A stretch of DNA of 64,000 nucleotides, taken from NCBI RefSeq assembly GCF_002161085.1, contig NZ_NFLU01000001.1, positions 62,001-126,000 of the forward strand, read 5' to 3'. This document shows, piece after piece, positions 62,289 to 64,000 of this stretch. Below the pieces are notes generated by a model. The model was not told the origin of the DNA and made no database searches. It worked only from the letters and a program-made list of their open reading frames with translations. Each line of letters opens with the position of its first letter. Position 1 is the stretch's first letter. This stretch comes from Flavonifractor sp. An112 (GTDB lineage: Bacteria > Bacillota > Clostridia > Oscillospirales > Oscillospiraceae). The translations under genes were made by a program, and so were the position numbers.

Positions 62289-63587
62289 ATGAGTAAAAAG
62301 AATCCCCAGATCGCCAGTGAAAACATGAAGATGAATTTCTCCAAAGGTTGGGGCATCATTCTCTATCAGGCCCTGATGTTCTTCTTCCTGATCGGCTTTT
62401 CCATTGACGGTCTGAACATCGTGGCCCCGGCCTTTTCCGAGGCCACCGGCGTGGACTACCCCAGCGTACTGAGCATGGCTACCGTGGCCGGTATGATCGG
62501 CGTGGTGGTCTACATCTTCATTGCCCGTATCAACGTGAAGGTGGGAGCCCGTCTGCTGTCCGGCGTGTGCCTCATCGGCGCCGGCGCCTCCTACATCTTC
62601 CTGGGCAACAGCAAGACCCTGGTCACCTACTGCATCGCCCTGACCCTGGTTACCTGCTTCATCAACGGCGCCGCCTACATCGCCGGCAACACCCTGATTG
62701 CCCAGTGGTTCCCCAAGAAGAAGGGCTTGGCCAACGGCTTCACCACCATGGGCCACAACTGCGGCTCCGCCTTCTATGTGCCTCTGATCTCCTTCGCCAT
62801 CGGCACCTTCGGCTTTGCCAGCGGCATGAGCTATGTGGCCATCGGCGCCATCGTGCTGGGCATCATCGGCCTGATTTTCGTCCGCAACACCCCCCAGGAG
62901 TGCGGAATGTACCCCGACAACGTTACCAAGGAAGTGTATGAGCGGGAGTATTTCCAGGGCAACAGCGAGGACAACGGCGGCTGGACCGCGGGCAAGCTGC
63001 TCAAGACCCGTGAGCTGTGGCTGTGCGCCCTCATCATCGGCATCAACCAGCTGGTCACCACCGGCGTCATGAGCCAGCTGGTGGTCCGCAACACCAGCCT
63101 GGGCTTCTCCCAGGAGTCTGCCGTGGGCCTGATGACCGTGTGCGCCATCATCGGCGTGTGCGGCTCCTACCTCTTCGGCGCCATTGACCAGAAGTTCGGC
63201 GTCAAGAAGGCCATTATCCTCTTCCTGATCTGGTACTGCATCGCCCTGGCCGTCAACTGCACCGACACCACCATCGGCGTGTATGTGTCCGTGGCCATGA
63301 TCGGCATCGCCGTGGGCGCCGCCGCCAACTTTATCGTATCCCTGCCCGCTTCCGTGTTCGGCCGTCACGGCTTCACCATGGTGAACTCCGTGTTCTTCCC
63401 CCTGATGCAGATCGTGCTGATGACCAACTACCTGGTCAACGCCTTCGCGCTGAAGGTCACCGGCAGCCTGCGGGGCGCCTACATCTTCTACATCGGCCTG
63501 CTGGTGGTCAACATGATCCTCACCGCCGTGATCAACCCCACCAAGTACAACAAGGACGTGGCTACCGAGCAGGAGCTGCTGAAGTAA
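62289..63587 (+). CDS. MFS carrier (oxalate/formate antiporter-like)
   Basis: The membrane protein of about 432 residues has 12 hydrophobic helices in two halves with the OxlT-like pattern (GFTTMGHNCGSAFYVPL, SQLVVRNTSLGF, NSVFFPLMQIV). It probably imports the carboxylate or hydroxy-acid used by this locus. The ATG at 62289 follows GGAG; it has its own sigma-54 promoter. Confidence 0.88.
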   Translation: MSKKNPQIASENMKMNFSKGWGIILYQALMFFFLIGFSIDGLNIVAPAFSEATGVDYPSVLSMATVAGMIGVVVYIFIARINVKVGARLLSGVCLIGAGASYIFLGNSKTLVTYCIALTLVTCFINGAAYIAGNTLIAQWFPKKKGLANGFTTMGHNCGSAFYVPLISFAIGTFGFASGMSYVAIGAIVLGIIGLIFVRNTPQECGMYPDNVTKEVYEREYFQGNSEDNGGWTAGKLLKTRELWLCALIIGINQLVTTGVMSQLVVRNTSLGFSQESAVGLMTVCAIIGVCGSYLFGAIDQKFGVKKAIILFLIWYCIALAVNCTDTTIGVYVSVAMIGIAVGAAANFIVSLPASVFGRHGFTMVNSVFFPLMQIVLMTNYLVNAFALKVTGSLRGAYIFYIGLLVVNMILTAVINPTKYNKDVATEQELLK

Positions 63588-63626
63588 GCTGATTCCATTC
63601 CCTTTCTATTCCATTTATATCCCTCT

Positions 63627-63670
63627 AAGCAGCAAGGCCCGCCGGAAGATTCCGGCGGGCCTTGCTGCTT
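63627..63670. terminator. Convergent terminator
   Basis: A 20-bp GC-rich stem with a 3- to 4-nt loop between the carrier and the activator gene. Confidence 0.92.
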
Positions 63671-63677
63671 ATTTGAA

Positions 63678-64000
63678 TCAGCTTCTGCGGTTTTCGTAGT
63701 CAATTTCGTACTGCTTGATCTTACGGCAGATGGTGGAGGCGTTGATGTTCAGCTTGCGGCTGGCATCCCGCAGGTTAGAGGAGCCTTTCAGCACCTGCTC
63801 CAGAAGGCGCTTTTCAAAGTCCGCCACCGCCGTATTGAAGTCCACGCCCTCAGCAGGCAGCTCAGGGACGGGCTCCGGCTGGGGTGTCTCTGCCTTGGGG
63901 GCGGCGGGCTGTGGCTCGGGGACCTCCTCCGGCACGTTCAGCAGGCCGCGGAGCACGTCGTCCTCAATCCGGCCAATGCCGGAGCTGCACAGGATCAGGT
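63678..64000 (-). CDS. C-terminus of a sigma-54-type activator, cut by the window edge
   Basis: The frame stays open to base 64000 on the minus strand, so only the last 107 or so residues are seen. They comprise the end of an upstream domain (ILCSSGIGRIEDDVL), a Pro/Glu-rich linker and a Fis/TyrR-type helix-turn-helix (FEKRLLEQVLKGSSNL, then RDASRKLNINASTICRKIKQY). This C-terminus is typical of sigma-54-dependent activators. It is the obvious controller of the three -24/-12 promoters nearby; the AAA+ domain would lie outside the window. Confidence 0.8.
   Translation of the reverse strand, partial: LILCSSGIGRIEDDVLRGLLNVPEEVPEPQPAAPKAETPQPEPVPELPAEGVDFNTAVADFEKRLLEQVLKGSSNLRDASRKLNINASTICRKIKQYEIDYENRRS

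Overview
The window looks like chromosome from a GC-rich, Gram-positive gut anaerobe of the Clostridia, close to the Oscillospiraceae (Flavonifractor, Intestinimonas or Lawsonibacter-like). This rests on the strong GC bias of the housekeeping codons, AGGAGG-type ribosome sites, the infC-rpmI-rplT operon, BlaI/M56 pairs, clostridial lipoproteins and a 4-hydroxybutyryl-CoA dehydratase/BKACE fermentation locus. The genus is an inference; no rRNA is present.

Positions 1 to about 16.6 kb are an accessory island built of blocks with different base composition. It opens inside the 3' part of a large AT-rich gene, followed by a WYL-domain regulator whose ribosome site abuts a 32-bp perfect palindrome. 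Next come an SGNH hydrolase, a rhodanese lipoprotein and a Cys/His-tailed protein. A minus-strand pair then encodes a 1025-residue polymerase with the motif order of eukaryotic-type cellular RNA-dependent RNA polymerases (DG..G..S, FQ.R....KG, GADYDGD) and a 289-residue partner without a recognised family. A mobile-element module follows: excisionase-like protein, helix-turn-helix protein, an origin-of-transfer-like hairpin zone, a small element protein and two tandem tyrosine recombinases, the first broken by a frameshift in a run of seven C. Between the intact recombinase and a decayed copy of its C-terminal tail sits an AT-rich cassette: a small HEPN protein and an Abi/DRT-type reverse transcriptase, preceded by its own promoter and a short terminated leader RNA. 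The RdRp-like pair and the HEPN-RT cassette are the best candidates for undescribed systems.

From 16.7 to 29 kb the genes are mostly chromosomal: a VWA protein; a MATE exporter plus Vat/CatB-type acetyltransferase behind a leader with a 30-codon ORF and three successive terminator-like hairpins; an XRE/zinc-ribbon protein; a GNAT enzyme; tRNA-Pro with a degenerate copy beside it; trmB; a secreted 5'-nucleotidase; infC (ATC start)-rpmI-rplT behind a leader RNA; and a BlaI/M56 sensor pair with twin operators.

From 29 to 37 kb a single minus-strand operon carries larE, larB and larC (nickel-pincer nucleotide synthesis; LarC has a long His-rich repeat) and a five-gene nickel/peptide-type ABC importer, all behind a riboswitch-like terminated leader. 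From 37 to 51 kb lie a LysR gene divergent from an unusual CoA-disulfide-reductase/rhodanese/sulfite-reductase/ferredoxin fusion, a MITE-like repeat, a lysyl-tRNA synthetase with an appended tRNA-binding domain, greA, an alkaline phosphatase, a YibE/F protein, glnS and a threonine-aldolase-like enzyme. From 51 to 56.5 kb a zinc-ribbon membrane protein is coupled to an ABC exporter with a duplicated permease.

The right end (56.5 to 64 kb) is a catabolic locus: BKACE, 4-hydroxybutyryl-CoA dehydratase, a NifU-type scaffold and a small CGGC protein on the minus strand; a thiolase, an iron alcohol dehydrogenase and an MFS carrier on the plus strand; and the C-terminus of a Fis/TyrR-type activator at the edge. 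Three matches to the sigma-54 -24/-12 promoter lie ahead of BKACE, the thiolase and the carrier, so these genes probably form one sigma-54 regulon.
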